34,160 nucleotides of DNA from Anaerovibrio lipolyticus (GCF_021531495.1 NZ_JADYTY010000024.1:1-34160), one strand, 5' to 3'; positions 1 through 8,030 are shown, counted from the first letter of the stretch. The notes: generated by a model not told the origin, from the sequence alone. Numbers and translations: made by a program.

Positions 1-83
1 AGTCGGACAGAGCAAAAGTCGTTATGACCGCAGGCTGTATTTCGAGAACCCACTGACATAACGACTTTCATTTACAATATTTG
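1..83 (-). repeat. Hairpin repeat, copy A (truncated by window edge)
   Basis: Reverse complement of the repeats at 1333-1418 and 21374-21465. The core forms a hairpin with arms GTCGTTATG and CATAACGAC around a conserved loop containing TTCTCGAAATACAGCCTGCG. It lies downstream of the Rpn gene and, with the inverted copy at 1333-1418, brackets that gene. The window starts inside the repeat, so its outer end is not visible. Confidence 0.85.
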
Positions 84-157
84 CCGAGTTGCCTCTCTTT
101 CTGCTATTGTCAATATGATTTTGAATGTCATGTTTTCACAAAATATATTCTGCAACC

Positions 158-1084
158 TTACAACAAAGCAGCATATTTGGCAAATTCACTCTTAGGTATG
201 CCAATAAACTCCATAGCCTGTTCCTTAGACCAGCTATTCTTAGCAATAATCACCCGCAGAATTTCTACAGTGTTATTTAACGCGCCAATAGCTTTGCCCC
301 GTGCTTCGCCAATAGCTTTTCCACGCGCTTCTGCCTTATCTAATACTTCACACATATTGAATCCCTCCTCGTCATGGGAAATCTCTCTACTTATTTCAGC
401 ATATTTATCATCTTGTGTTAATACAGACATTAATTTCAAGAAACTATCTGCATGCTTAATAGTTTTTTCCTTTGGTACATAATCATTACTTTCATTAAGC
501 TGTACAAAATAGTCTGCAATAATCTGAAAATCACTAGTAAATTTTTCTACCTGCTCCCCTGTAAGCCTTGGAACATCAATCAGATTGATTTTGTAGTCAT
601 TAACAAATGGCTTCAATTCATCAGATATTTTCAATACATCATATAAGCTCAATGGCTTCTTCCAAGGTGTCTTTCCAAAATATAGCACAATAGTTACAAC
701 TGGATAACGCTCATGGCGGATTTTATGCTTTTTGCCTGTAGCTTCATCAATGACGATTTCATCATTATTCATTTCGTCTCGATAGGAACTACCATCATAA
801 CCAATTACCCGCAATGGCATATCCATATCTATAGCCAGTTGATTCTCAACTCCCAGCAGAGCTAAACGAATATAACAGTTCTTATCCGTCCAATATTTAG
901 CTACATCCCGCTCCTGTTCGTGTATTACATTATCATCAGCTTTATACTGTGATTTAGCCACTGCATCAACAAGAGCTTCTGGCTTGATTACCTCTTTTCC
1001 ATCAAAAAGTGTGCCATTAACTATATCCGAAAAAACATCATTATACGCTTCAAAATTTTTCTGCGTAATATCCTTTTGTCCCAT
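158..1084 (-). CDS. Rpn-family PD-(D/E)XK nuclease / putative transposase
   Basis: A 308-aa protein resembling the Rpn (recombination-promoting nuclease / putative transposase) proteins that occur in many copies in Selenomonas-type genomes. The family's ENQ-type core motif is seen at residues 80-82 (GVENQ), followed by DMDMPLRVIGYD, a run typical of these proteins. The central part (YFGKTPWKKPLSLYD, DYKINLIDVPRL) is repeated almost exactly in the truncated copy at 18894-19560, which confirms the reading frame. Near the C-terminus the octapeptide EARGKAIG is tandemly duplicated. I chose ATG 1084 because an AGGAAAGG ribosome site lies about 10 nt upstream; GTG 1090 is closer than usual to that site. 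The gene stands alone between inverted hairpin repeats. Role in DNA transfer is inferred from the family and not proven; confidence in the family is good. Confidence 0.8.
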   Translation of the reverse strand: MGQKDITQKNFEAYNDVFSDIVNGTLFDGKEVIKPEALVDAVAKSQYKADDNVIHEQERDVAKYWTDKNCYIRLALLGVENQLAIDMDMPLRVIGYDGSSYRDEMNNDEIVIDEATGKKHKIRHERYPVVTIVLYFGKTPWKKPLSLYDVLKISDELKPFVNDYKINLIDVPRLTGEQVEKFTSDFQIIADYFVQLNESNDYVPKEKTIKHADSFLKLMSVLTQDDKYAEISREISHDEEGFNMCEVLDKAEARGKAIGEARGKAIGALNNTVEILRVIIAKNSWSKEQAMEFIGIPKSEFAKYAALL

Positions 1085-1206
1085 AATCACAACACCTTTC
1101 CTATATTATCGCAAATTAGAAAATCCAAATCAAGTTAATACTAAAAAATGTGATACCATAAGCCGTTTCTTGTCTTTGCACCTCCCAATATTTTATTTAT
1201 AGACAA

Positions 1207-1244
1207 CAAAAAATCCTTTGCAAAAATAAACTTACAAAGGATTT
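1207..1244 (-). terminator. Hairpin with minus-strand T-run, in a 518-bp gene-poor gap
   Basis: Perfect 10-bp stem AAATCCTTTG (1211-1220) / CAAAGGATTT (1235-1244), followed on the minus strand by six Ts. It sits upstream of the Rpn gene and would stop minus-strand transcription arriving from the right. The rest of the gap 1085-1602 holds hairpin repeat copy B, a short CAAATCAGAATT motif and a likely promoter. I see no credible gene in it. Confidence 0.55.
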
Positions 1245-1332
1245 ATACATTTATTATTCGACAATATTTTCCAATCTCCTGCTAAAATAACAATATTTTT
1301 TTTGATTTACCGAATTTTCCATCATTATAGTG

Positions 1333-1418
1333 TTGTAAATATAATTCGTTATGTCGAAGGTTCTCGAAATACAGCCTGCGGTCATAACGGCTTTTGCTCT
1401 GTCCGACTTAATGGGCCC
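1333..1418 (+). repeat. Hairpin repeat, copy B
   Basis: Plus-oriented copy of the repeat at 21374-21465 and inverted relative to copy A at 1-83. It shares TTCTCGAAATACAGCCTGCG, GTCATAACG and TTTTGCTCTGTCCGACTTAA. The left hairpin arm has diverged (TTCGTTATG instead of GTCGTTATG), so this copy looks older or less constrained. Confidence 0.85.
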
Positions 1419-1465
1419 GACGCTCAGCAAGGTACTCCCATATCGCCATATAAATAATTGATGTA

Positions 1466-1482
1466 TTCGGCAAATCAGAATT
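1466..1482 (+). repeat. Short boundary motif TTCGGCAAATCAGAATT
   Basis: Identical over 17 nt to the reverse complement of 21344-21360 and sharing CAAATCAGAA with 22041-22057 and 22643-22660. Here it lies 48 nt beyond hairpin repeat copy B, on the side away from the Rpn gene. Possible end or target remnant of a mobile element. Confidence 0.5.
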
Positions 1483-1541
1483 AGTAAGCTATCAGGTAGA
1501 GGAAAACAAATATATTTATCTGGCAGGAGTGGTGGGAGGAC

Positions 1542-1570
1542 TTTACGAAAAGGGGAAAATATAGTACAAT
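1542..1570 (+). promoter_or_regulatory. Probable promoter of the AdoMetDC-like gene
   Basis: TTTACG (1542-1547), 17-nt spacer, TACAAT (1565-1570). The -10 box is good and the -35 box moderate. It ends about 30 nt before the chosen TTG start. Confidence 0.45.
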
Positions 1571-1602
1571 AAAAAGACACTATAAAAGAAGAGGTGGACA
1601 AT

Positions 1603-2058
1603 TTGAAAATTTTAGCCCGTCATCTCACCATAGATATGTACAAATGCAAGGCCTCCTGTTTTGGCAGTGCCCAGGAGCTTATGTCCAAGGTGAATGAGCT
1701 GCTGCAGGATACTAAGCTTGAAATACTGAATACCATGAATCAGGAGATGCCAGACGGCCATATTGCTGTTATGGTGGTATTCCCAGAGGGGCACATGACC
1801 TTCCATGCTTTCCCTGAGCTGAGATATGTTTCTGCAGATACCTTCCTGTGTCAGCAGACTGCGGCACCAGAGCTTTTGTTTAACAGCTTCCGTCGTTATT
1901 TCAAGCCGGAAAAGACCAAGACAACCTTGCTTCGCCGTGGGGATTTTGGGGAGGTAAAGGATATGAAGCCCAAATACCAGACTCGTATGGCGCCTGTTCG
2001 TAAGATTCGTAATGCTGGCAGCAAGGTTATTCACACCTTGACTCGCAAATCAAATTAA
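1603..2058 (+). CDS. S-adenosylmethionine decarboxylase-like protein lacking the pyruvoyl serine
   Basis: A 151-aa homologue of the bacterial (SpeD/SpeH type 1b) AdoMet decarboxylase fold. I chose TTG 1603 because GAGGTGG (1591-1597) is ideally placed; GTG 1594 would overlap that site. With this start the family landmarks fall at the canonical numbers: the FHAFPE histidine is H68 and the catalytic cysteine is C83. The residue at 63, which in active enzymes is the serine of the ESH motif that self-cleaves to make the pyruvoyl cofactor, is glycine (codon GGG at 1789-1791; motif PEGHMTFH). Without it, normal self-processing should be impossible. The protein also has a basic tail of about 35 residues (KPKYQTRMAPVRKIRN...) beyond the catalytic domain. 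No speE neighbour is present. It may be a non-decarboxylating paralogue, for example regulatory or binding. The fold assignment is firm; the function is unknown. Confidence 0.75.
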   Translation: MKILARHLTIDMYKCKASCFGSAQELMSKVNELLQDTKLEILNTMNQEMPDGHIAVMVVFPEGHMTFHAFPELRYVSADTFLCQQTAAPELLFNSFRRYFKPEKTKTTLLRRGDFGEVKDMKPKYQTRMAPVRKIRNAGSKVIHTLTRKSN

Positions 2059-2075
2059 ATAATTACTGTGTGTAG

Positions 2076-2116
2076 AATGTCCTTGATATGATTTAGATAG
2101 TATCAAGGGCATTTTT
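2076..2116 (+). terminator. Terminator of the AdoMetDC-like gene
   Basis: 13-bp stem AATGTCCTTGATA (2076-2088) / TATCAAGGGCATT (2101-2113) with one G-U pair, 12-nt loop, then a short T-run. Confidence 0.8.
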
Positions 2117-2164
2117 ATAAAATATCCGATAATGAGTATTCTTCCTTGGTGAGTCAATACACAT

Positions 2165-2256
2165 TGAAATATTGTTTCAAGAGGATATTTTTTTACTGTA
2201 ACATTATTACAGCTGTGCTGGAAAATATTGTTTTGGATGAAGATAATTGCTAAAAT
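2165..2256 (+). promoter_or_regulatory. EIIB-GH9 promoter with two palindromic operator sites
   Basis: Site 1 is TGAAATATTGTTTCA (2165-2179) and site 2 is TGTAACATTATTACA (2197-2211); their centres are 32 bp apart. The core promoter is TTGTTT (2228-2233), a 17-nt spacer and an extended -10 TGC-TAAAAT (2251-2256). The centre of site 2 is 24 bp before the -35 box, so the sites sit near -59 and -91. The same geometry recurs at 5529-5621 and 8075-8166. This placement fits an activator; the RpiR protein at 4626 is the likeliest binder (inference). Confidence 0.7.
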
Positions 2257-2318
2257 AAAACCAGAAAAGCGAAAGAGAATGCTTCATATTTTAGATGAAA
2301 ATAAAGGAGAAGATTGTC

Positions 2319-2621
2319 ATGAAAAAAATTGTTTTACTTTGTTCCGCAGGTATGTCTACCTCTATGCTGGTAAAAAAAATGCAGGCTGCTGCAGAGGCTG
2401 AAAACTATGCTTGTGAGATTGCTGCCTATCCAATGGCTGAGGCTGGCGACAAGGCCGCTGATGCTGATGTAGTTCTTTTAGGGCCACAGGTTAGCTTTAA
2501 TTTAGGCAAGGTTAAGGCACAGCTTCCAGGCAAGCCAGTAGATGCTATTGAAATGCGTATGTATGGCCGTATGGATGGCAAAGGCGTTTTGGCTTGTGCT
2601 AGAAAATTGATGGGCGAATAA
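2319..2621 (+). CDS. PTS lactose/cellobiose-family EIIB
   Basis: A 100-aa cytoplasmic EIIB of the lactose/N,N'-diacetylchitobiose/cellobiose PTS family. It carries phosphate from EIIA to the sugar at EIIC. The phospho-accepting cysteine is C8 in KKIVLLCSAGMSTSML, the standard P-loop-like motif of this family, and the length is normal. ATG 2319 follows AAAGGAGA with 8 nt spacing; an upstream in-frame ATG at 2295 has no good ribosome site. It is followed after 59 nt by the GH9 endoglucanase gene, which is probably in the same transcript. The matching EIIC and EIIA genes lie about 5.6 and 8.4 kb downstream in another operon, so the PTS is split across two transcription units that share the same operator type. 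Substrate is inferred from context as cellobiose or other beta-glucan oligosaccharides. Confidence 0.92.
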   Translation: MKKIVLLCSAGMSTSMLVKKMQAAAEAENYACEIAAYPMAEAGDKAADADVVLLGPQVSFNLGKVKAQLPGKPVDAIEMRMYGRMDGKGVLACARKLMGE

Positions 2622-2680
2622 CTTTCGAACAACTATATAGAGAAAAGAATAATTACTACATACAAAAGGAGTTCGGGGTT

Positions 2681-4474
2681 ATGGGGATAGGAAAAATGAT
2701 GTTGGCAGCAACTATTGGAGCGTTACTGCCTATGGGATGTTATGCAGGAACAGCGTTAGCTGCTTCTGATGGTATTCATGTGGATCAGGTTGGCTACCTC
2801 ACCAATCATGCCAAGATAGCCATGGTTTCATTAACGAATGCGGAAAATAGCTTTTGCCTGGTAGATGCAGTAACAGGCAAAAAAGTCTATGAAGGAAAAA
2901 TAGGCGTTCAAAATAATGATGTCATGTCAGGTGATAAGGTAGCCAAGGCGGACTTTTCGGATTTTAACCAGCCAGGCAGGTACAAGCTGGTAGTAGGCGA
3001 CCAGGAATCTGCTGATTTTGCAATTGGCGATAATGTTTACGGTGTAGCAGCTCTGCAAAATTGGCGTTCCTATACCTTGTCCCGCACTAATACGCCTATG
3101 GAGGATGAGGTAACTGGCCTGAAAATTACCAGTGGCCATGCTCAGGATAAGGAAGCTCAGGTATATTTTACAGATAAGCTGAACAAAAAAGGTGATGTGG
3201 TAGATGTATCTGGCGGCTGGTATGATGCTGGTGATTATGGTAAATATACTACCACGGCAGCACTTGCAGCAGGTGAAATGATGCTGGCTTATGAGGCATC
3301 CCCAACGAAATTCTTTCAGGGACAGTTGTTCTTCCCTCAAGGAGTAAAGGAAGAAGCCATGCCAGATGCTCTTAGCGAAGTAAAATTTGAGCTGGAGTTC
3401 CTGAAGAAGATGCAGCGCAAGGATGGCAGTACCTTCCACAAAATATCTGGTGCACAGTGGCCAGGTTTTGACAAATCCCCTGATACAGATACACAGCAGA
3501 GGTATATTTATAGTACCTGTACTGCCAGCACTGCTATGGCAGGTGCAGCTATGGCTATGGCTGGTCGTATCTATTCGGATTATGATAAGGATTTTGCCGA
3601 CGATTGCCTCAAAAGAGCCAAGGCTGTTTGGAAATATCTGTCTAAGGAAAAAGAATCTATCTATAGAGTAGACGAGGGACAGGAAAGCGGTTCTGGCCCG
3701 TATAATGACACAGATGATGCTACTGAGCGCTGCTGGCTGGCTGCTGAGCTGTTTCGTACCACTGGAGATAAGAAGTACGAGAATTATCTTATGAAGCAGC
3801 AAAAAAATACTATCCTGCAGAAGCCAAGCTTCTTTACCTGGGATAATACCCTGGCTCTTGCTCAGTTCAGCTATGGCATGGCGGCCAACGCCAACCATGA
3901 CTTCCAGCTTCAGGTAAGGCAGAAGCTGGTGGATTATGCTAATGATATTGCAAATACAATTAAGAATGATGGCTATGGCTGCAGCCTAAAGGCCCATGAA
4001 TATACATGGGCTTCTACGAAGAATGCTGTAACCAAGGGAGATATTCTCCTAATGGCTTATCAGTTTGAGGCAAAACCAGAATATATAGATGGAGCCTTGG
4101 ATCAGATTCATTATATGTTTGGCCGTAATGCTCTCAACAAGAGCTTTATGACCGGTATGGGCGAGAATCCGCCAGAGCATCCTCATAATAGAATCCATGA
4201 AAGCACTGGTGCCTATGTGCCTGGACTTGTGGTAGGAGGCCCGAATGCTGTGTCCGGAGGTGATCCGGATCAGACAAAATACATTGAGGAGTACAAACCA
4301 GCTCCGGCCAAATGTTATTTGGATGTATTGATGTCCTGGTCTACCAATGAATATGCCATTGATTATAACGGCGCAGGAATTTATGCCCTAAGCTATTTCA
4401 TGCAGCCTGATAAATCAATTACAGCTAAGGATTTGAAGCTCAATAGATCCTTCCCTAAATGGAGCTTTGAATAG
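2681..4474 (+). CDS. Secreted glycoside hydrolase family 9 endoglucanase
   Basis: A 597-aa exported cellulase. An N-terminal signal peptide (about residues 1-28, ending TALAA) is followed by a CelD-type Ig-like domain (about 31-117, starting IHVDQVGYL). The GH9 (alpha/alpha)6 catalytic domain follows. Catalytic landmarks are visible: DVSGGWYDAGDYGKY (175-189) with the DAGD aspartates at 182 and 185, the histidine-rich PPEHPHNRIH region, and NEYAIDYNGAG near the C-terminus with the proton-donor glutamate at about 557. There is no dockerin, carbohydrate-binding module or SLH domain, so it is probably soluble or periplasmic/secreted. ATG 2681 follows AAAAGGAG. It lies 59 nt after EIIB and ends before a strong terminator. 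The enzyme would cut beta-1,4 bonds in cellulose or mixed-linkage glucan to feed the PTS. Confidence 0.95.
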   Translation: MGIGKMMLAATIGALLPMGCYAGTALAASDGIHVDQVGYLTNHAKIAMVSLTNAENSFCLVDAVTGKKVYEGKIGVQNNDVMSGDKVAKADFSDFNQPGRYKLVVGDQESADFAIGDNVYGVAALQNWRSYTLSRTNTPMEDEVTGLKITSGHAQDKEAQVYFTDKLNKKGDVVDVSGGWYDAGDYGKYTTTAALAAGEMMLAYEASPTKFFQGQLFFPQGVKEEAMPDALSEVKFELEFLKKMQRKDGSTFHKISGAQWPGFDKSPDTDTQQRYIYSTCTASTAMAGAAMAMAGRIYSDYDKDFADDCLKRAKAVWKYLSKEKESIYRVDEGQESGSGPYNDTDDATERCWLAAELFRTTGDKKYENYLMKQQKNTILQKPSFFTWDNTLALAQFSYGMAANANHDFQLQVRQKLVDYANDIANTIKNDGYGCSLKAHEYTWASTKNAVTKGDILLMAYQFEAKPEYIDGALDQIHYMFGRNALNKSFMTGMGENPPEHPHNRIHESTGAYVPGLVVGGPNAVSGGDPDQTKYIEEYKPAPAKCYLDVLMSWSTNEYAIDYNGAGIYALSYFMQPDKSITAKDLKLNRSFPKWSFE

Positions 4475-4508
4475 ATATCCCATAATACTTCTCTGATTTT
4501 TATTGGAA

Positions 4509-4549
4509 AATACTGTCTTATTATTTTTGATAATAAGGCAGTATTTTTT
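4509..4549 (+). terminator. Terminator after EIIB-GH9
   Basis: 15-bp stem AATACTGTCTTATTA (4509-4523) / TAATAAGGCAGTATT (4531-4545) with one G-U pair, followed by a T-run. Confidence 0.9.
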
Positions 4550-4625
4550 GCTGTTAATCCAAAAATGTGGTAAAATTACCCTAGTTTGAAATAAATATTT
4601 TGTGCTTGCTAGGGGAGTTGAAAAG

Positions 4626-5465
4626 GTGTCAAGACTAATTAAACAACTGAAACAGCAGGATGGATTTTCTGATTCTGATAAGATGATAGCGGATTTTTTG
4701 TTGGATAATTATCGTGGATTAGCAGCTCTATCTACTAGGCAGCTGGCCAAGCTGACTTATACAAGTTCTGCGGCCATTGTGCGTTTTAGTCAAAAAATGG
4801 GATTTGAGGGGTATACAGATTTCAAGATTCAATTTATGGCAGAAATGATGCAATATGTAAGCCAGCCCCATAATGATGAGGAATTTAATGATCGGGATAC
4901 AGTACGGATGATTATTGAAAAAGTTACTCATATGGAGATTAATGCCCTGCGGGATACACATCTACTGCTGCAGCCGGTGTTAGTGGTAAAGGCTATAGAG
5001 GCCATTAAGGCGGCGGAGCATTTGGATTTTTATGCCACGGATGATAATCTGAATATAGCTTCTCTGGCAGCAGCCAGTTTTATAATGGTGGATAAGAATT
5101 ATACAATTGTTCAGTCCATAGCCCAAATGTATCTGATGGCAGCCAGCCGTAACAAGAAGCATCTTAGCATATTTATCAGCCGTACTGGTGAGAATAGGAT
5201 GTTAGTGGATATGGCTAGAGCAATCAGGGGCAAAGGTGATAAAATCTTACTGATAACTTCGGTTCCAGAAAGCAGTTTAGGCAAGCTGGCAGATATTGTG
5301 CTGCCAGTGGCAACGGTCAAGAAGCTGGAAGAGCTGGGGCCAAGGGTGTTCCTGGGTGGAGCTAAATATGTGATAGATGTGCTCTTTGCTTCCTTGGCAG
5401 CTTCCTGTGGCTTGCAGCATATTAACAGCCGGGATAGCTGGCTCAAGATACATTTCCAATATTAA
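4626..5465 (+). CDS. RpiR/MurR-family transcriptional regulator
   Basis: A 279-aa regulator with an N-terminal RpiR-type helix-turn-helix (about residues 1-75; STRQLAKLTYTSSAAIVRFSQKMGFEGYTDFK) and a C-terminal SIS sugar-phosphate-binding domain (about 115-250; HLSIFISRTGENRMLVDMARAIRGKGDKILLIT). GTG 4626 is chosen because AGGGGAG (4611-4617) lies 8 nt upstream; the longer reading from GTG 4602 would include that site. It is monocistronic, with terminators on both sides, and sits between the EIIB-GH9 unit and the autotransporter. RpiR proteins usually sense a phosphosugar and bind palindromes as dimers or tetramers. The three shared promoter elements of this locus are its probable targets (inference). 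No copy of that element is seen before its own gene, although GGTAA-AA-TTACC at 4569-4580 could be an autoregulatory site. Confidence 0.9.
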   Translation: MSRLIKQLKQQDGFSDSDKMIADFLLDNYRGLAALSTRQLAKLTYTSSAAIVRFSQKMGFEGYTDFKIQFMAEMMQYVSQPHNDEEFNDRDTVRMIIEKVTHMEINALRDTHLLLQPVLVVKAIEAIKAAEHLDFYATDDNLNIASLAAASFIMVDKNYTIVQSIAQMYLMAASRNKKHLSIFISRTGENRMLVDMARAIRGKGDKILLITSVPESSLGKLADIVLPVATVKKLEELGPRVFLGGAKYVIDVLFASLAASCGLQHINSRDSWLKIHFQY

Positions 5466-5477
5466 ATATAGCTTTGG

Positions 5478-5508
5478 AGTCCTATGTGCAAGCATGGGGC
5501 TTTTTTTT
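5478..5508 (+). terminator. Terminator of the rpiR gene
   Basis: 9-bp stem AGTCCTATG (5478-5486) / CATGGGGCT (5493-5501) with two G-U pairs, 6-nt loop and eight Ts. Confidence 0.85.
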
Positions 5509-5528
5509 GTGGCAAAAATAGGGTAATT

Positions 5529-5621
5529 TGTTTTAGCGTTACAGGTTGAAAATATAATATGTGTAACGCTGTTTCAGTATTGTTTTTAAGTAGTTACAGC
5601 AGATTTATCTTGTGCTATCCT
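5529..5621 (+). promoter_or_regulatory. Autotransporter promoter with two operator sites
   Basis: Site 1 is TGTTTTAGCGTTACA (5529-5543), with only its right half well conserved. Site 2 is TGTAACGCTGTTTCA (5562-5576). Centres are 33 bp apart. Perfect 9-bp arms AGCGTTACA / TGTAACGCT also link the two. The core promoter is GTTACA (5593-5598), 17 nt, extended -10 TGC-TATCCT (5616-5621). Site 2 is centred 24 bp before the -35 box, as in the EIIB and EIIC promoters. Confidence 0.65.
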
Positions 5622-5712
5622 AAAAATGTAAATAAAAATAAGAGCTATAGTGGCCGTGATAAGGAAATTTGGCACTATGTTCAAGAGGAAAATAAAAGGA
5701 GAGGATTTGTCA

Positions 5713-8007
5713 ATGTTGAAAGGAAAGAAGAAGTTACTGGCAGCACAGGTACTGCTGGGGCTGATGATAGCAGGCAATGCATATGCAGCTACAGATGTAG
5801 AGGTAACAGGAGAAGGAACTCCAAAAGGCAGTTGGGGTACGATAACGGCAGATGATAGTACGAATAAGGTTCTTGCAGGAGATTGGACCTATATAACATC
5901 TAAGCCTGACGGGAATCCAAATGATAATTTTGGAGCTGTTTTGGGAGATAAATTGCTGTTAAAGAACACTGATAATATAGATGGGTATAAGATAACGATG
6001 AATGCTGCCATTGCTGGCAATAATACAACCCTGATTAAAGGCAAAAAGGTAACAAATAACACAATTACTATTGGAGAAGGCTATCCAAGAAAAATAGAAT
6101 TATGGGGCACAACAAAAATTTCCAATGTTTTTGCTGGTTCTGAGGAATCCAGCGGCAATAAATTGAGGCTCGGAATATTGGAAAGTGGTTCCACTGATAT
6201 AGAGCTTGTGGATGTTGGCGAGCGAAATGATATTGAATTGATTGGTGATACTGCCAATAAGACAACGGCTAATTATGAGAAGATGGCTTTTGCCGGTCGT
6301 GATTTGACTTTGGCTGATAAGGCTGGTACAGGTAAAATTAAATCAGCTGATATGAAAGGGAATATTACAGCTGTTCGTGCTTTGAATGTTACAGAGGGGA
6401 TTTCAGCTGGTGGTGATATTACTGCTACTGGCGGATTAACTGCTGGAAATGGCATTTCAGCTGGTGGCAATATTAGCGGTGGTGCCTTGAAGGCTGCTAG
6501 TATTTCTGCAGGTGGTTCTATAGACTCTACAGGTGATATTACAGCAGATACCTTGCTAGGCAATGGTATTTCTGCTACTGGTGCTATCAATATCAAGGGA
6601 GCTATAGATGCTTTAAATGGACCTTCCAAGACTAGAGCTGCTGGAGCAGGGAGTCTTAGTGGTACTAATATTACTGCTGGGAGCATTAATGCAAGTAGTG
6701 TAACTGCTACTGGAGATATTACTACAGGCAGTATGACTGTTACAGGCGATGTAAAGGGTAACAATATTACTATTAGTAATGGTGCCTCAAGTGTTGGTGG
6801 TACATTAGCTGCTAGTGGTAATTTGAATATTAAGGGTAATAGTACATTGACTGCTGGAACAATTCAGCTTACTGGCAGCGATAAGCTGAATATTACTTCC
6901 ACAGCTACAGGTACCATTTTATCTGCTGGAAGCGTAGTAGATTCTAGCGGTACTGCTATTGATATGAGCCTAGCCGTTGATACTAGCAAGAAAACCACCA
7001 ATACAGAGGGATTATTTACCAAGGTGTATGGTACAAAGGTAACAGGAAATACTGTAACAAGTGGTCTTCAGAGTGCTACACTAAGCGAAAAATCCAAATC
7101 TGTGGTGGAAACTCAGATTGCTTCCCTGGCAGGAGTCATTACATCTGCTGATTTGTTGTCTAATGCAGGCTTTAGCAATGCTTCCCAGGCTGTACAGCAG
7201 TCCAATGCTGAAGGTGGTTCAGCTCGAGAGATGGTTCCTTATGCAGCTGTAGGCTATGGCAATATGCGTCAGGAATCTGGTTCCTATGTAGATGTACAGG
7301 GCTCTGCCTTTAATATCGGTTTTGCCAAGGAAGTAAAGAATGGCAGTGGCAAACTGCTCTTTGGCCCTATGATTGAATATGGTCGTGGCAGCTATGAATC
7401 TTATTTGGATGATGGCACCAAGGGAGATGGTAATACTCAGAACTTCGGCCTGGGTGTAATGGCTCGTCAGAATAATGATAATGGCACATATTATGAAGGT
7501 TCTCTCCGCTATGGTAAGCTTACCAGCAATTACAACAGTGGGGATTTGGGTGCTGATTACGATACAGATGCTAATTATTGGGGTGCTCATCTTGGCTTGG
7601 GCAAGGTGTTCCAGCTCAATGACAAAAACTCTATTGATACCTACTGCAAGTTCTTCTATACCAATCAGGGCAGTTCTTCTGCCAATATCTTAGGCAATAA
7701 TGTAGAGTTTGATGCGGTTAAATCCAAGCGTTCCCGCCTGGGCTTCCGCTTTAATCATGCTACCAGCGATGTACGCAGCATTTATGCTGGCTTGGCTTGG
7801 CAGCATGAGTTTGATGGTTCTGCTTGTGCTACTGTGGATGGTTTTAGTGCGCCTAGTCCATCTATCAAGGGTAATAGCATGATGGTAGAGCTTGGTGTAA
7901 ATGTTGCACCTAAATCCAGCCCTGTTTCCTTTGACCTGGGCGTATCCGGCTGGGCCGGCAAGCAGAAGGGCTATTCTCTGAATGCCAATATGCTTTGGAG
8001 CTTCTAA
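5713..8007 (+). CDS. Autotransporter-type outer-membrane protein
   Basis: A 764-aa protein with three parts. A signal peptide (about 1-25, ending AGNAYA) comes first. A long Gly/Ser/Thr/Ala-rich passenger (about 26-470) follows, built of short beta-strand repeats such as ISAGGNISGG, ISAGGSIDSTGDITAD and SVTATGDITTG, typical of a beta-helix stalk. The C-terminal beta-barrel (about 500-764) alternates aromatic and polar residues and ends in a terminal phenylalanine (NANMLWSF), the usual barrel-assembly signal. ATG 5713 follows AAAGGAGAGG; TTG 5707 is an unlikely alternative. It forms its own transcription unit with a promoter of the same design as the PTS operons, so it is probably co-regulated with glucan breakdown, perhaps as a surface adhesin for fibre (inference). 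No catalytic motif is visible in the passenger. Confidence 0.85.
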   Translation: MLKGKKKLLAAQVLLGLMIAGNAYAATDVEVTGEGTPKGSWGTITADDSTNKVLAGDWTYITSKPDGNPNDNFGAVLGDKLLLKNTDNIDGYKITMNAAIAGNNTTLIKGKKVTNNTITIGEGYPRKIELWGTTKISNVFAGSEESSGNKLRLGILESGSTDIELVDVGERNDIELIGDTANKTTANYEKMAFAGRDLTLADKAGTGKIKSADMKGNITAVRALNVTEGISAGGDITATGGLTAGNGISAGGNISGGALKAASISAGGSIDSTGDITADTLLGNGISATGAINIKGAIDALNGPSKTRAAGAGSLSGTNITAGSINASSVTATGDITTGSMTVTGDVKGNNITISNGASSVGGTLAASGNLNIKGNSTLTAGTIQLTGSDKLNITSTATGTILSAGSVVDSSGTAIDMSLAVDTSKKTTNTEGLFTKVYGTKVTGNTVTSGLQSATLSEKSKSVVETQIASLAGVITSADLLSNAGFSNASQAVQQSNAEGGSAREMVPYAAVGYGNMRQESGSYVDVQGSAFNIGFAKEVKNGSGKLLFGPMIEYGRGSYESYLDDGTKGDGNTQNFGLGVMARQNNDNGTYYEGSLRYGKLTSNYNSGDLGADYDTDANYWGAHLGLGKVFQLNDKNSIDTYCKFFYTNQGSSSANILGNNVEFDAVKSKRSRLGFRFNHATSDVRSIYAGLAWQHEFDGSACATVDGFSAPSPSIKGNSMMVELGVNVAPKSSPVSFDLGVSGWAGKQKGYSLNANMLWSF

Positions 8008-8030
8008 TTTTGCAACCTCATTTCTTTATT

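Noticed and set aside
1254-1601. 115-aa minus-strand ORF spanning the hairpin repeat
   Set aside because: Its coding content is the repeat itself plus AT-rich gap sequence, it overlaps the promoter and start of the AdoMetDC-like gene, and it shows no family features.
2681-4474. GH9 enzyme as a lipoprotein (signal peptide contains PMGC)
   Set aside because: The residues before the cysteine do not fit a lipobox, and a normal signal peptidase I site (ALAA) follows.
5562-5576. Classical CcpA catabolite-responsive element
   Set aside because: Half-sites are similar, but the spacing is one base longer than the standard site, and the paired, fixed-distance layout at three promoters points to a dedicated regulator. 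Not fully excluded.
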